Origin: Halobiforma nitratireducens JCM 10879
GTDB taxonomy: Archaea > Halobacteriota > Halobacteria > Halobacteriales > Natrialbaceae
Direction: 5' to 3'
NCBI RefSeq assembly: GCF_000337895.1
Contig: NZ_AOMA01000125.1
Location: 50,211 to 85,127, forward strand
Length of the DNA: 34,917 nucleotides
Shown here: positions 1 to 7,672 of the stretch, one piece after another
How positions within the stretch are numbered: the first letter of the stretch is position 1
How the letters are laid out: every line of letters begins with the position of its first letter
Position numbers and translations under genes: made by a program
Notes under the pieces: model-generated
The model's database searches: none
Seen by the model: only the letters and a program-made list of their open reading frames with translations
What the model was told of the DNA's origin: nothing

Positions 1-16
1 TGTGTATAAGAGACAG
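1..16. other. Tn5/Nextera mosaic-end adapter remnant at contig edge
   Basis: The first 16 bases (tgtgtataagagacag) are identical to the 3' 16 bases of the 19-bp Tn5 mosaic end used in transposase-based sequencing libraries. They are followed at once by haloarchaeal coding sequence. They are AT-rich against a GC-rich background and, when translated, add a false N-terminus (VYKRQ) to the first gene. This is a library artefact and not a biological element. Confidence 0.93.
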
Positions 17-1888
17 GCCTACGACCGCGTCGTGAGCGAACTCGAGCGCATCCGCGAGGAGTACGGCCCCGACGCGATGGGCTTTTTCGGCTCCTCGAAG
101 ACGTTCAACGAGGAGAACTACCTCCTCCAGAAGCTCGCCCGCCGGTACGGGACCAACAACGTCGACAACTGCACGCGGATGTGTCACGCCTCGACGGTCT
201 GGGCGCTGCGGACGAGTCTGGGCGCAGGGGCGATGACGAACAGCATGGCCGACCTCCGCGAGGAGTGTGACCTGTTCTGGATTCAGGGGGCGAACCCGGG
301 TGAACAGCATCCGATCGCCAACAGCCAGTACTTCCGGCAAGCGGTGTTAGACGGCGCGACGGTGATTCAGGTCGATCCCCACGCGAACAAGACCACTCGC
401 TCCTTCGGGATCGACGAAACCGATCGCCACCAGCACCTCCAGTTGAACCCCGGCACGGACATTCCGCTGCTAAACGTCGTCCTCAAGACGATTCTCGAGC
501 ACCACGAGGCCCACCCCGAGGACGGCTGGATCGACGAGGAGTTCGTCGCCGAGCGTACGGAAGGGTTCGAGCACCTGCGAGAGACGCTCGCGGACTTCGA
601 CAAGGCGGCCGCCGCCGAGGAGTGTGGACTGGAGCTCGAGGAGATCGAGCTGGCCGCCGAGAAGTACGCGAAAGCCGACAACGCCGCCATCTTCACGGGG
701 ATGGGGATGAGCCAGCACGCCTGTGGCGTCGACAACGTGCAAAACGAGATCAACCTCGCGTTGCTCACGGGCAACCTCGGTCGGCCCGGCACGGGCGTCA
801 ACCCGCTGCGCGGACAGAACAACGTCCAGGGGACCTGCGACGTCGGCGCGATGCCGAACGTCCTGCCGGGCTACCAGCTCGTCGACGACGACGAGGCCCG
901 CGAGTCCGTCGAGGAGGTGTGGGGATTCGACCTACCGGACGAGCCGGGCCTCACGAACGTCGAGTGTTCCCACGAGTTCGGCGACTCGGTGAAGGGACTG
1001 TACGTCATGGGCGAAAACCCCGTGATGAGCGAACCCGACGCCAACCGGGTCGAAGAACGTATCCAGGAAATCGAGTTCGTCGTCGTACAGGACATCTTCC
1101 CGACGGAAACCGCAGAGTACGCGGACGTGATCCTGCCGGCGACGACCTGGGCCGAGCGCGACGGCACCGTCACCAACACCGACCGGCGCGTCCAGCGGAT
1201 GCGCGGCATCGGGAGAGTTCACGAAAACACGAAACACGACCTCGAAATCCTCTCCGAGATCGGATCACGTCTCTTCGATCCCGTGGACTTCGACTTCGAC
1301 GGCCCCGAGGCAGTCTTCGAGGAACTCCGCGCGGTGTGTCCGATCTACCACGGGATGAGCTACGACGCGCTCGGCGAGGAGGGGCTGCACTGGCCCTGTT
1401 ACGAACCCGGCGACGAGGGCGACCCCTACCTCTACGCCGACGAGTTCGATACCGAGAACGGGCTCGGCCGGATCGAAGGTGTCAGCCACCAGCCGCCGGA
1501 GGAGACGCCGGACGACGAATACCCCCTGATCCTGACCACCGCGCGCCTCGAGGAACACTACAACACCGGGACGATGAGTACCCGTTCGCCGACGCTGAAT
1601 CGGCAGACACCGGAGAACTTCGTCGACATCCATCCCGCGGACGCCGACCGATACGGGATCGAGGACGGCGACGAGGTCGTCCTCAAATCCAGGCGGGGCG
1701 AAATCACGGTCGAGGCGCAGGTCACCGAAGACATCACGGAAGGCGTCGTCTGGACGACACCACACTTCGCGGCCGCCTCCGCGAACCGGCTCACGAACGA
1801 CGTACTCGACGAACGGGCCAAGATACCCGAGTACAAGGCCGCGGCCGCGGAGATCGACGTGAGCCTCGAGCCACCGGGAGACGAGTGA
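17..1888 (+). CDS. Formate dehydrogenase-like molybdopterin oxidoreductase, alpha subunit (5' truncated)
   Basis: C-terminal 623 residues of a bis-MGD molybdoenzyme of the FdhF/formate dehydrogenase alpha family, which oxidises formate or a related small substrate. The N-terminal iron-sulphur region and the true start lie off the contig. Visible parts: the active-site region NCTRMCHASTV, where a Cys occupies the position of the Mo-ligating Cys/Sec and is followed by the family's His; the MGD-binding segments GANPGEQHP, TGMGMSQHACGVDN, GNLGRPGTGVNPLRGQNNVQG and MGENPVMSEPD; and the C-terminal molydopterin dinucleotide-binding beta-barrel from about ILTTARLEEHYNTG to the end, including the typical AADRYGIEDGDEV-like segment. 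It ends in TGA at 1886-1888. The exact electron donor is not determined by sequence, and no accessory fdh gene is visible downstream. Confidence 0.88.
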   Translation, partial: AYDRVVSELERIREEYGPDAMGFFGSSKTFNEENYLLQKLARRYGTNNVDNCTRMCHASTVWALRTSLGAGAMTNSMADLREECDLFWIQGANPGEQHPIANSQYFRQAVLDGATVIQVDPHANKTTRSFGIDETDRHQHLQLNPGTDIPLLNVVLKTILEHHEAHPEDGWIDEEFVAERTEGFEHLRETLADFDKAAAAEECGLELEEIELAAEKYAKADNAAIFTGMGMSQHACGVDNVQNEINLALLTGNLGRPGTGVNPLRGQNNVQGTCDVGAMPNVLPGYQLVDDDEARESVEEVWGFDLPDEPGLTNVECSHEFGDSVKGLYVMGENPVMSEPDANRVEERIQEIEFVVVQDIFPTETAEYADVILPATTWAERDGTVTNTDRRVQRMRGIGRVHENTKHDLEILSEIGSRLFDPVDFDFDGPEAVFEELRAVCPIYHGMSYDALGEEGLHWPCYEPGDEGDPYLYADEFDTENGLGRIEGVSHQPPEETPDDEYPLILTTARLEEHYNTGTMSTRSPTLNRQTPENFVDIHPADADRYGIEDGDEVVLKSRRGEITVEAQVTEDITEGVVWTTPHFAAASANRLTNDVLDERAKIPEYKAAAAEIDVSLEPPGDE

Positions 1889-2039
1889 TCGCTCTCGACG
1901 TTTTGTCGATCGACTGACGGCTGCGACGAGACGGATTTTACGGTGATCGACCTCGAGACGGTTGACTGGCGTACTCCCGGCAGGTCCTTCCCGCCGACGA
2001 CACGGTGAACTCTCGAGGCACCCGGTACGACCCGAGCCC

Positions 2040-2468
2040 TCACGCCGAGAACGACTGCTCGGGTGGCTGGGCGTCGATGATCTCGAGTGGCTGGCGTTCG
2101 CCGGTCCGATCGAACGCACCGAGAGAGTCCTCCTCGTCGGTCCAGGGTGGTACCGCGACGAAGATCACCTCCGCGAGGTCGTCGCGTTTGGTGACCTCGA
2201 GCTCCCGCAGCGGGTGAGAGACGAACTGGCCCTGGGCCTGTCGGGCCGGCGTCGAGAGGTCGACGCCGAAGACGGCGTTGACCGCGTTGCCGGGGTCGGG
2301 GAGGAAAAAGTCCGTGAACACGGGCGTCTCCGACGGAATGGAGTCCGCGTCGCGACCCTCGAGCTCGCGGGCGGGCGTTACGGAGACGCCGGTCTCGATG
2401 CAATCGGGATCGGCGTCGCTCGCGAGATCGAGCAAGACGTCGACGAGCGCCCGCGTGATGTAGACCAC
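2040..2468 (-). CDS. Conserved haloarchaeal hypothetical protein, 142 aa
   Basis: An acidic 142-residue protein starting at a GTG (MVYITRALVDVLLDLA). The translation is typical of a real haloarchaeal gene, with balanced hydrophobic strands and an acidic surface, and no competing frame makes sense here. A central GQFVSHPLRELEVTKRDD followed by AEVIFVAVPPW weakly recalls the histidine region of JAMM/MPN-fold proteins. The second metal His and the upstream Glu of that motif are not evident, so I assign no function. It lies tail-to-tail with the formate dehydrogenase gene and in the same orientation as the next minus-strand gene. Confidence 0.62.
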   Translation of the reverse strand: MVYITRALVDVLLDLASDADPDCIETGVSVTPARELEGRDADSIPSETPVFTDFFLPDPGNAVNAVFGVDLSTPARQAQGQFVSHPLRELEVTKRDDLAEVIFVAVPPWTDEEDSLGAFDRTGERQPLEIIDAQPPEQSFSA

Positions 2469-2540
2469 GTCGCACCTTACGGACGGCGGGTAATTAGGTG
2501 TATTCCCCGCAAGTGCATCGCTCGTCTCGCCGTTTCGAAC

Positions 2541-3230
2541 CTAGACGGGAAGCAGCGACCGCACCGTCTTTGCATACAGCAGCGGCGTCCGTCGGCGCGA
2601 GCCATCGAGGGCGTCCTCGAGCGCAGCGGTCGCCTCGGAGAGCACTCCCGATCCGTGGCCCACGAGGACCCGTTCCGGACGGAGGCCACCGAGCGTGCTG
2701 CGAGGCGGCACGGCCCGCCGCATCGGGTGGACGCCGAGACGCTCGTCTCGGACGCAGAAGTAGTCAGCCGCACCGAGCGACTCGGCGACGACCAGCGTCC
2801 CGCCGTCGGGATCGTAGAGCGCAGCCTCCTGCCAAAATCGGTTGTCAACCACCGTGTACGCCTGTAGGCCAGTGTCGGCGAGTTCGTCGTCGAAGCGGGC
2901 GATCGGGGTCTCTTCGGGCAGGTCCTCGGCAACCCCCTCGAAGAAGTCGGGCAGGTAGACTGGCACGTCGTGGCGGTCGGCGACCGACGCGGCGTCGCGT
3001 TTGTGCCGGTCGAGCAGGACGACGACGCCGGCGACCTCGCCGAACTCGGCGAGCAGGTCGTCCAGTTCCTCCGCGTCGACGGGGTCGATCACCCAGACCT
3101 CGCCGTCGATCTCGAGGGCGTGGCTGGCCCGTCGCATGCGCTCGTCGGGGTGGGCGATCCAGCCGACGCCGCCGTCGAAACGATCGATCTCCTGGAAGTC
3201 GGTCGCGCGCTCGTCGATGCGGAAGCTCAT
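2541..3230 (-). CDS. Metallo-beta-lactamase-fold-like haloarchaeal protein
   Basis: 229 aa from the ATG at 3230 (MSFRIDERATDFQEI). This start is preferred over an upstream in-frame codon because a TATA-like gtttatga lies about 33 bases upstream on the minus strand. The segment SHALEIDGEVWVIDPVDAEEL, followed by VAGVVVLLDRHKRDAASVADRH and the late VLVGHGSGVL, follows the order of an MBL fold (substrate strand, H-x-x-x-D-like loop, late glycine-rich His loop). The canonical HxHxDH is reduced to DRHKRD, so it may bind metal differently or be non-catalytic. Function unknown. It is divergent from the VOC gene at 3370. Confidence 0.65.
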   Translation of the reverse strand: MSFRIDERATDFQEIDRFDGGVGWIAHPDERMRRASHALEIDGEVWVIDPVDAEELDDLLAEFGEVAGVVVLLDRHKRDAASVADRHDVPVYLPDFFEGVAEDLPEETPIARFDDELADTGLQAYTVVDNRFWQEAALYDPDGGTLVVAESLGAADYFCVRDERLGVHPMRRAVPPRSTLGGLRPERVLVGHGSGVLSEATAALEDALDGSRRRTPLLYAKTVRSLLPV

Positions 3231-3340
3231 GGAATCTACCGTCCCTAGGGACGCTCGCCTCATAAACGGGGCCCAAACGGCAACACCGGCGATCGCGGTT
3301 TATCTTCCGTCTGCAGTTTCGACCCCGACCGGCGACGGTT

Positions 3341-3350
3341 CTTTTATCGC
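3341..3350 (+). promoter_or_regulatory. TATA box of the VOC-family gene
   Basis: cttttatcgc is centred about 26 bases upstream of the GTG at 3370, the spacing expected for a leaderless haloarchaeal transcript. It supports choosing that GTG over starts further upstream in the same frame. Confidence 0.5.
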
Positions 3351-3369
3351 GCCTCGAGTAGGGACGGCC

Positions 3370-4101
3370 GTGCTCACTCGACTGGCCTGGCTCGCGCTCG
3401 AGGTCAAGTACCTCGAGCCGGCGCGAACGTTCTACGAGGAGACACTCGAGATGGCCGTCCGCGACGACCGCGCCAAGACGACGGCCCGAAGCGACGACGC
3501 CGGCGACGGTCCATCCGAGGTTGCCCTCGCCGCCGGCGACACCGATCTCGTGCTCCGTCGCCCCACTGGCGTTCCGCGAGGCGGGCTCCACACCCACTTC
3601 GCGCTCTCGGTCCCCGCCGACGAGTACGACGACTGGTGGGACCGCCTCGAGAAGCGGGGCTACGACCTCGAGGAGGCCCAGTTCGGCCCCGCGAGCTCGC
3701 TGTATCTCTACGATCCCGACGGGAACTGCGTCGAACTCGGACAGCGAGACGTCGAGGGGCCGGGCATCGACGGTCTCTTCGAGGTCGTCCTCGAGGTCGA
3801 GGACCTCGAGCGGGCCGAGACGTTCTACGCCGATCTCGGGTTCGAGACCGTCGATGCGGGCGACGATCGCACTCGCGTCCGGATGGATGGGCCGATGGCG
3901 CTGGAGCTGTGGGAACCTCACCTCGGGATCGCCGACGCCCGCGGCGGGGTCCACGTCGATCTCGGGTTCGAGACGAGCGAGCCGACCGCAGCGCTCGAGG
4001 GGGTCTCCGACCGGGTCGCTCGGGTCGACGAGGTCACGGACGAGCGAGTGGTCCTCCGTGATCCGGACAGTCACGTGTTGACGTTCGCGACGAACCCGTA
4101 G
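3370..4101 (+). CDS. VOC (glyoxalase/dioxygenase) superfamily protein, two domains
   Basis: 243 aa from the GTG at 3370, placed by the TATA box at 3341-3350. Two vicinal-oxygen-chelate modules are visible. The first begins LAWLALEVKYLEPARTFYEETLEM and ends at LYDPDGNCVEL. The second begins LFEVVLEVEDLERAETFYADLGFETV and ends at LRDPDSHVLTF. The DPDGN-x-VEL ending of module 1 carries the usual C-terminal Glu metal ligand, while module 2 has diverged at that position (HVLTF). The family includes extradiol dioxygenases, glyoxalase I and resistance proteins. The substrate cannot be told from sequence and the neighbours give no clue. Confidence 0.82.
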   Translation: MLTRLAWLALEVKYLEPARTFYEETLEMAVRDDRAKTTARSDDAGDGPSEVALAAGDTDLVLRRPTGVPRGGLHTHFALSVPADEYDDWWDRLEKRGYDLEEAQFGPASSLYLYDPDGNCVELGQRDVEGPGIDGLFEVVLEVEDLERAETFYADLGFETVDAGDDRTRVRMDGPMALELWEPHLGIADARGGVHVDLGFETSEPTAALEGVSDRVARVDEVTDERVVLRDPDSHVLTFATNP

Positions 4102-4218
4102 CCAGGCGCTCGCGGCGCGTTTGGCTTCGACGGTCGAACGATCCGTCTCCCGTCGCCGTCCGCTCTTGCAAGCCGACGACTTATCGACGCCAGCGGCTCA
4201 GGCCAAGACGGACTGTCC

Positions 4219-4716
4219 ATGACCATCGATTCAACAAAAGACCTCTTCGTCTCCGGCCTGAAACACGCTTACTACACCGAAAAGCGCCTCCTCGACGCCC
4301 TCGAGGAGCTCGAGGAGACATCTACGAACGAGAAACTGCGGTCCGGCTTCGCCCAGCACCGCGAGGAGACGAACGTCCAGATCGACCGCATCGAGGAGGT
4401 GTTCGACCAGCTCGACGTCGAGGCAGAAGCCGAAGAAGACCCCGTCGTCGAGGGGATGATCGAGGCACACGAGGCGTTTATGAGCAAGGACCCAAGCGAC
4501 GAGGCGATCGACCGGTTCAACATCGCCGCGGGCCAGCAGTCCGAACACTACGAGATCGCCACCTACGGGAACCTGATTCCGATGGCCGACCAGCTCGGGA
4601 TGGACGACGCTGCCGATACCCTCGAGGAGACGCTGCGCGAGGAGCAAGACGAACTCGATAGCCTCTCGGAGATGGGCGAGGAGTTTGATTACGGGGAGCT
4701 ATCGGTGTCGCAGTGA
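4219..4716 (+). CDS. DUF892 / YciF-type ferritin-like protein
   Basis: 165 aa from the ATG at 4219, with a TATA-like acttatcg about 35 bases upstream. The pattern TKDLFVSGLKHAYYTEKRLLDALEELEE, followed by FAQHREETNVQIDRIEEVFDQLDVEAE, then HYEIATYGNLIPMADQLG and LEETLREEQDELDSL, is the four-helix DUF892 (YciE/YciF) family. Its ferritin-like Glu/His residues (E in YTEKRLL, QHREE, SEHYEIA, REEQ) are present. Members are associated with stress responses, and their iron-binding chemistry is little characterised. It appears to be a single-gene transcript. Confidence 0.9.
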   Translation: MTIDSTKDLFVSGLKHAYYTEKRLLDALEELEETSTNEKLRSGFAQHREETNVQIDRIEEVFDQLDVEAEAEEDPVVEGMIEAHEAFMSKDPSDEAIDRFNIAAGQQSEHYEIATYGNLIPMADQLGMDDAADTLEETLREEQDELDSLSEMGEEFDYGELSVSQ

Positions 4717-4798
4717 GCGAGCCAAGAGGAGCGGTCCGGCGAGTTCGTCGATCGCGACCGTGATCGTGGCAGTGACCGTGTCCGAGGTCCGGACGGAC

Positions 4799-5089
4799 CT
4801 ACAGTCGCTCCGTGTTCACGTCAACACCCGGCGGCGTCACGATCAGGAACCCGCGGAAGTGTACCAGGTTTCCACCGCCCTCTTTCACATCGCGGGCGAA
4901 GTCCGAGGCCAACTCGTTGACGTCGCCTTCGACGTTCAGGACCAACACGTTTCCACTCGAGATCGCCTCGAGCCACTGCTCTCCCGGCGTCGTCCCGTCG
5001 AGGACGCCGAGCACGATGCTCCCCTCGAGGTCGAGTTCCTCGTCGATGTGTTCCTCGACCGCTCGCAGATCGAGGTCGAAATCGCTCAT
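4799..5089 (-). CDS. DUF5779-like small haloarchaeal protein
   Basis: 96 aa starting MSDFDLDLRAVEEHIDEEL and ending VTPPGVDVNTERL. It is a strongly acidic single-domain alpha/beta protein (VLGVLDGTTPGEQWLEAISSGNVLVLNVEGDVNELA, then LVHFRGFLIVTPPGV). I recognise it as the haloarchaeal family I associate with DUF5779, which has no known function. That name is from memory. The minus-strand promoter region has a cgtttttctcg element about 30 bases upstream, flanked by the inverted pair CCCCTCGA (5096-5103) and TCGAGGGG (5128-5135). It is divergent from the Lrp/TRASH regulator. Confidence 0.72.
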   Translation of the reverse strand: MSDFDLDLRAVEEHIDEELDLEGSIVLGVLDGTTPGEQWLEAISSGNVLVLNVEGDVNELASDFARDVKEGGGNLVHFRGFLIVTPPGVDVNTERL

Positions 5090-5234
5090 GTGGGCCCCCT
5101 CGAAGCGCGACGAGAAAAACGTTCCTCTCGAGGGGAAGACGACGAAACCGACCTCGCTGTGTGACCCTCGGGACGATCACCGAACGGATCGAACACGGGA
5201 TACACTCTTTTCGTTTCCCTTCGAACTCGACGGT

Positions 5235-5828
5235 ATGCGTGACCTCGACGAAACCGACCTCGAGATACTCGAACTGCTCACCGAAGACGGCCGGCGGCCG
5301 TACAAGGAGATCGCCGACCACGTCGGGCTCACCCCGCCGGCGGTCTCCGACCGGATCGCCCGCCTCGAGGAACAGGGCATCATCCAGGGCTTTACGATCG
5401 ACGTCGACCGCGAGAAACTGCGCGGCGAGACCGCCACACTGGTCGAGCTCGAGCCCGCGCCGGCAGCCGTCGGCGATGTCTACAGGGCGACCGCGGAACT
5501 CGAGGGTGTCGAGGCGATCTACGAGGGGATGGACGGCCGGGTGCTGGTCCACGCTACGCTGTCGACCGACGACATCCGCTCGTGGCTCGAGACCGAACTC
5601 GATCTGAGCGATCTCGAGGGGTACGACGTAACGTTGCTCTCGCGGTCCGATCGTCGGGTCGGCGTCTCGGCGGCCGGCTTCGCCCTCGAGTGTGTCGTCT
5701 GTGGGAAGGAAGTCACCGGCGACGGGGTCACGGCGACGGTCGGCGGGGAGGTCAAGACGTTCTGCTGTCCCTCTTGTGAAGATCGGTACGTCAGTCGCTA
5801 CGAATCCCATCAGGACGCACTCGACTGA
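5235..5828 (+). CDS. Lrp/AsnC-type transcriptional regulator with C-terminal TRASH domain
   Basis: 197 aa from the ATG at 5235 (MRDLDETDLEILELLTEDGRR). Residues ~1-60 are a winged helix (LDETDLEIL, then YKEIADHVGLTPPAVSDRIARLEEQGII), as in Lrp/AsnC regulators. Residues ~65-145 are a reduced ligand-sensing segment. Residues ~155-190 form a TRASH-type metal-binding knuckle with ECVVCGKEV and TFCCPSCEDRYVSRY. Known haloarchaeal proteins of this architecture sense copper and control a copper-exporting P1B ATPase. No such ATPase, metallochaperone or other metal gene adjoins this copy, so its target is elsewhere or its ligand differs. A tacactctttt element ~30 bases upstream is the likely TATA box. 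Confidence 0.87.
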   Translation: MRDLDETDLEILELLTEDGRRPYKEIADHVGLTPPAVSDRIARLEEQGIIQGFTIDVDREKLRGETATLVELEPAPAAVGDVYRATAELEGVEAIYEGMDGRVLVHATLSTDDIRSWLETELDLSDLEGYDVTLLSRSDRRVGVSAAGFALECVVCGKEVTGDGVTATVGGEVKTFCCPSCEDRYVSRYESHQDALD

Positions 5829-5833
5829 TCCAT

Positions 5834-5877
5834 TGGTGGACGAACGAACGCTATCCCCTCGTCTGGTGGACGAACGA
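5834..5877. repeat. Short direct repeat, two 14-bp copies 30 bp apart
   Basis: tggtggacgaacga occurs at 5834-5847 and again at 5864-5877, exactly 30 bases (about three helical turns) apart, just after the stop of the Lrp/TRASH regulator and upstream of leuA. It could be a cooperative regulator site or a chance local duplication. Confidence 0.5.
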
Positions 5878-6127
5878 CTAGGTTCGGGTCGAAGAATTAC
5901 CTCGAGGTGACCATCCGTCAACTCAGCGGCGCGCGCCAGCGTAATCGAACCCGAAAAATCGCTATTACCGAGTGGTATCTCCCCGCCGTGGCCGGTCGGT
6001 GGCGAACCGGGACCATATGATACCATGTCGTATTACCTGTATTAGGCCGTTGATGTCGTGTGGTTTTTCGAAACTGTTCGACCGGGAACACGACCCGTCG
6101 GCGGTCAATTCCGCCATCGGCACCAGA

Positions 6128-6135
6128 TTTATATA
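6128..6135 (+). promoter_or_regulatory. TATA box of leuA
   Basis: tttatata is centred about 31 bases before the ATG at 6163, so the transcript should begin around 6157. Upstream in-frame start codons of the leuA body (for example the ATG at 6053) lie before this promoter and are therefore poor candidates. Confidence 0.6.
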
Positions 6136-6162
6136 CGTTCTCCCGCCTGGGATTGGATTACA

Positions 6163-7414
6163 ATGTCTGTACAAGACGAGCAGTCCTCTGACACCAGTCA
6201 GGGGGGTCGAGTTCTTCCAGGGCACGTTAGATTCCACTGACGAAATAGAGTCAGCACGTGTTTTCGACACGACCCTGCGAGACGGTGAACAGTCGCCCGG
6301 TACTTCGTTCTCGTACGACGACAAGCGACAGATCGCCTCGATCCTAGACGAGATGGGGACCCACGTTATCGAGGGTGGGTTCCCCGTCAACTCCGATGCG
6401 GAGTTCGAGGCCGTTCGCGATATCGCGTCTTCGACGTCGACGACCACCTGCGGGTTGGCCCGCGTCGTCGACAAAGACATCGAAGCGGCACTCGATTCCG
6501 GCGTCGAGATGGTGCACACCTTCGTCAGCACCAGCGACGTCCAGATTGAGGATTCGATGCACGCCACGCGAGAGGACGTCCGGGAACGCGCAGTCGAATC
6601 GGTCGAACGCGTCAAAGAGGCGGGCGTGACCTGCATGTTCTCGCCGATGGACGCGACTCGAACTGACGAGGCGTTTCTGGTCGACGTCGTGGAAGCGGTC
6701 TCCGAGGTCGGCGTCGACTGGATCAACGTCCCCGACACCTGCGGCGTCGCCACGCCGGGGCGGTTCCGGGAGCTGATCGCGAAAGTCGGCGACCACACCG
6801 ACGCCCGGATCGACGTCCACACCCACGACGACTTCGGGCTGGCGACGGCCAACGCCTTGGCCGGCATCGAGGCCGGCGCTGACCAGGCACAGGTGTCGGT
6901 CAACTCCATCGGCGAACGGGCCGGCAACGCCGCCTACGAGGAGTTCGTGATGTCGGTCGAGTCGCTGTACCAGACCGACACGGGCATCGACACGACCCGC
7001 ATCACCGAACTCTCCGAGATCGTGGCCGACAAGAGCGGGATGGACACGCCCGGCAACAAGCCGGTCGTCGGCGACAACGCGTTCTCCCACGAGAGCGGCA
7101 TCCACGCCGCCGGCGTCATCGAGAACTCCGATACCTTCGAACCCGGCGTGATGACCCCCGAGATGGTCGGCGCACAGCGCCGACTGGTCATGGGCAAACA
7201 CACCGGCACCCACTCGGTACGCGAGCGACTCGAGGAACGGGGCTTCGACCCCTCCGACGAGGAGGTCCGCGCGGTCACTCGCCGCGTGAAAGACTACGGC
7301 GCGGAGAAGCGCCGTGTTACCGTCGGCGACCTGGAACGGTTCGCCGAGGAAGCCGAAGTCCCTCGTCGCACCGAGGACGAAAGCGAGCGAGAGCGGGAGG
7401 AGGTGCGCGCCTGA
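6163..7414 (+). CDS. leuA: 2-isopropylmalate synthase (LeuA/CimA family), apparent frameshift near the start
   Basis: Condenses acetyl-CoA with 2-oxoisovalerate, the first committed leucine step; a citramalate synthase role cannot be excluded. The HMGL-like TIM barrel is clear: RVFDTTLRDGEQSPGTSFS, VDVHTHDDFGLATANALAG, QVSVNSIGERAGNAAYEE and NAFSHESGIHAAGV, then GKHTGTHSVRERLEERGF. The protein stops about 50 residues after that, so the C-terminal allosteric LeuA domain of the long form is absent. The body is open in frame from upstream of the TATA box, but no ATG, GTG or TTG lies between the predicted transcript start and the catalytic RVFDTTLRDGEQ. The ATG at 6163 (MSVQDEQSSDTSQ) is in another frame and would stop at 6240. 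Removing one G from the G6 run at 6201-6206 joins it to VEFFQGTLDST. Either an indel (real or sequencing) or an unusual start is needed. Confidence 0.85.
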
Positions 7415-7580
7415 GAGATGACGGCGTCTTCCCCGATTTCTACCGGTCGTGAGCGACGGGTATCACAATCGCGCTCGAGGACGGCGCTTGGGGCCACCGA
7501 CGTGATCGACTCCCCTGAGCGCGAACGTTGCCCCGCTCCCAACAGTTATGTCCCTCGAGGCACCTACTCGTTGAGTAACG

Positions 7581-7667
7581 ATGCAACGCGCTCCCCTGTC
7601 GGCTCGCACCCGGGACGGCAGCGGCGCGTTCGCCGCGATCCGTATTCGTATTGTAGGGGCGTACTAG
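7581..7667 (+). CDS. Putative Ile/Val leader peptide of the ilvBNC operon (28 aa)
   Basis: A 28-codon frame with its ATG at 7581 and TAG at 7665-7667. Its last eleven residues are AAIRIRIVGAY: three Ile and one Val codon within six codons (atc, att, att, gta), directly in front of a perfect hairpin (7655-7672) whose loop contains the stop codon. A TATA-like gttatg (7545-7550) lies about 34 bases upstream, which would give a nearly leaderless start. Bacterial ilv operons use leader peptides rich in the end-product amino acids to couple ribosome stalling to RNA folding. The same layout is seen here upstream of ilvB, ilvN and ilvC. Translation and any regulation are inferred. Confidence 0.55.
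   Translation: MQRAPLSARTRDGSGAFAAIRIRIVGAY
7621..7636 (+). promoter_or_regulatory. Leader hairpin 1 within the putative ilv leader peptide
   Basis: gcggcg-cgtt-cgccgc is a perfect 6-bp stem with a 4-base loop, inside the leader-peptide frame just before its Ile/Val codons. It is immediately 5' of hairpin 2, so the two could form alternating or sequential structures depending on ribosome position. Confidence 0.45.
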
Positions 7668-7672
7668 CCCCT
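7655..7672 (+). promoter_or_regulatory. Leader hairpin 2 overlapping the leader-peptide stop codon
   Basis: aggggc-gtacta-gcccct is a perfect 6-bp stem with a 6-base loop. The 5' arm begins at the last base of the Val codon of the leader peptide, and the TAG stop spans the loop/3' arm boundary. The downstream bases ctctattact are moderately U-rich in RNA but not a strong U-tract. A third small hairpin, cggc-ttc-gccg, follows at 7696-7706. I propose these as an attenuator-like leader. Confidence 0.45.

Larger units (their letters stand above)
5829..6162. promoter_or_regulatory. Intergenic region upstream of leuA
   Basis: About 330 bases with no convincing gene. It holds a near-start direct repeat (5834-5877) and a clear TATA box, tttatata, at 6128-6135. 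A moderately AT-rich stretch (6015-6045) contains catatg and several tatta words. No T-box, riboswitch or tRNA-like structure was seen. Confidence 0.5.

Noticed and set aside
2040-2468. JAMM/MPN metalloprotease assignment for the 142-aa protein
   Set aside because: There is a single SHP-like segment, but the upstream Glu, the second His and the metal Asp of the JAMM motif are not placed correctly. It was left as hypothetical.
6201-6207. Programmed ribosomal frameshift at the G6 run in leuA
   Set aside because: The tract is not a classic slippery heptamer and no stimulatory structure was found. An indel is the simpler explanation, though slippage is not excluded.
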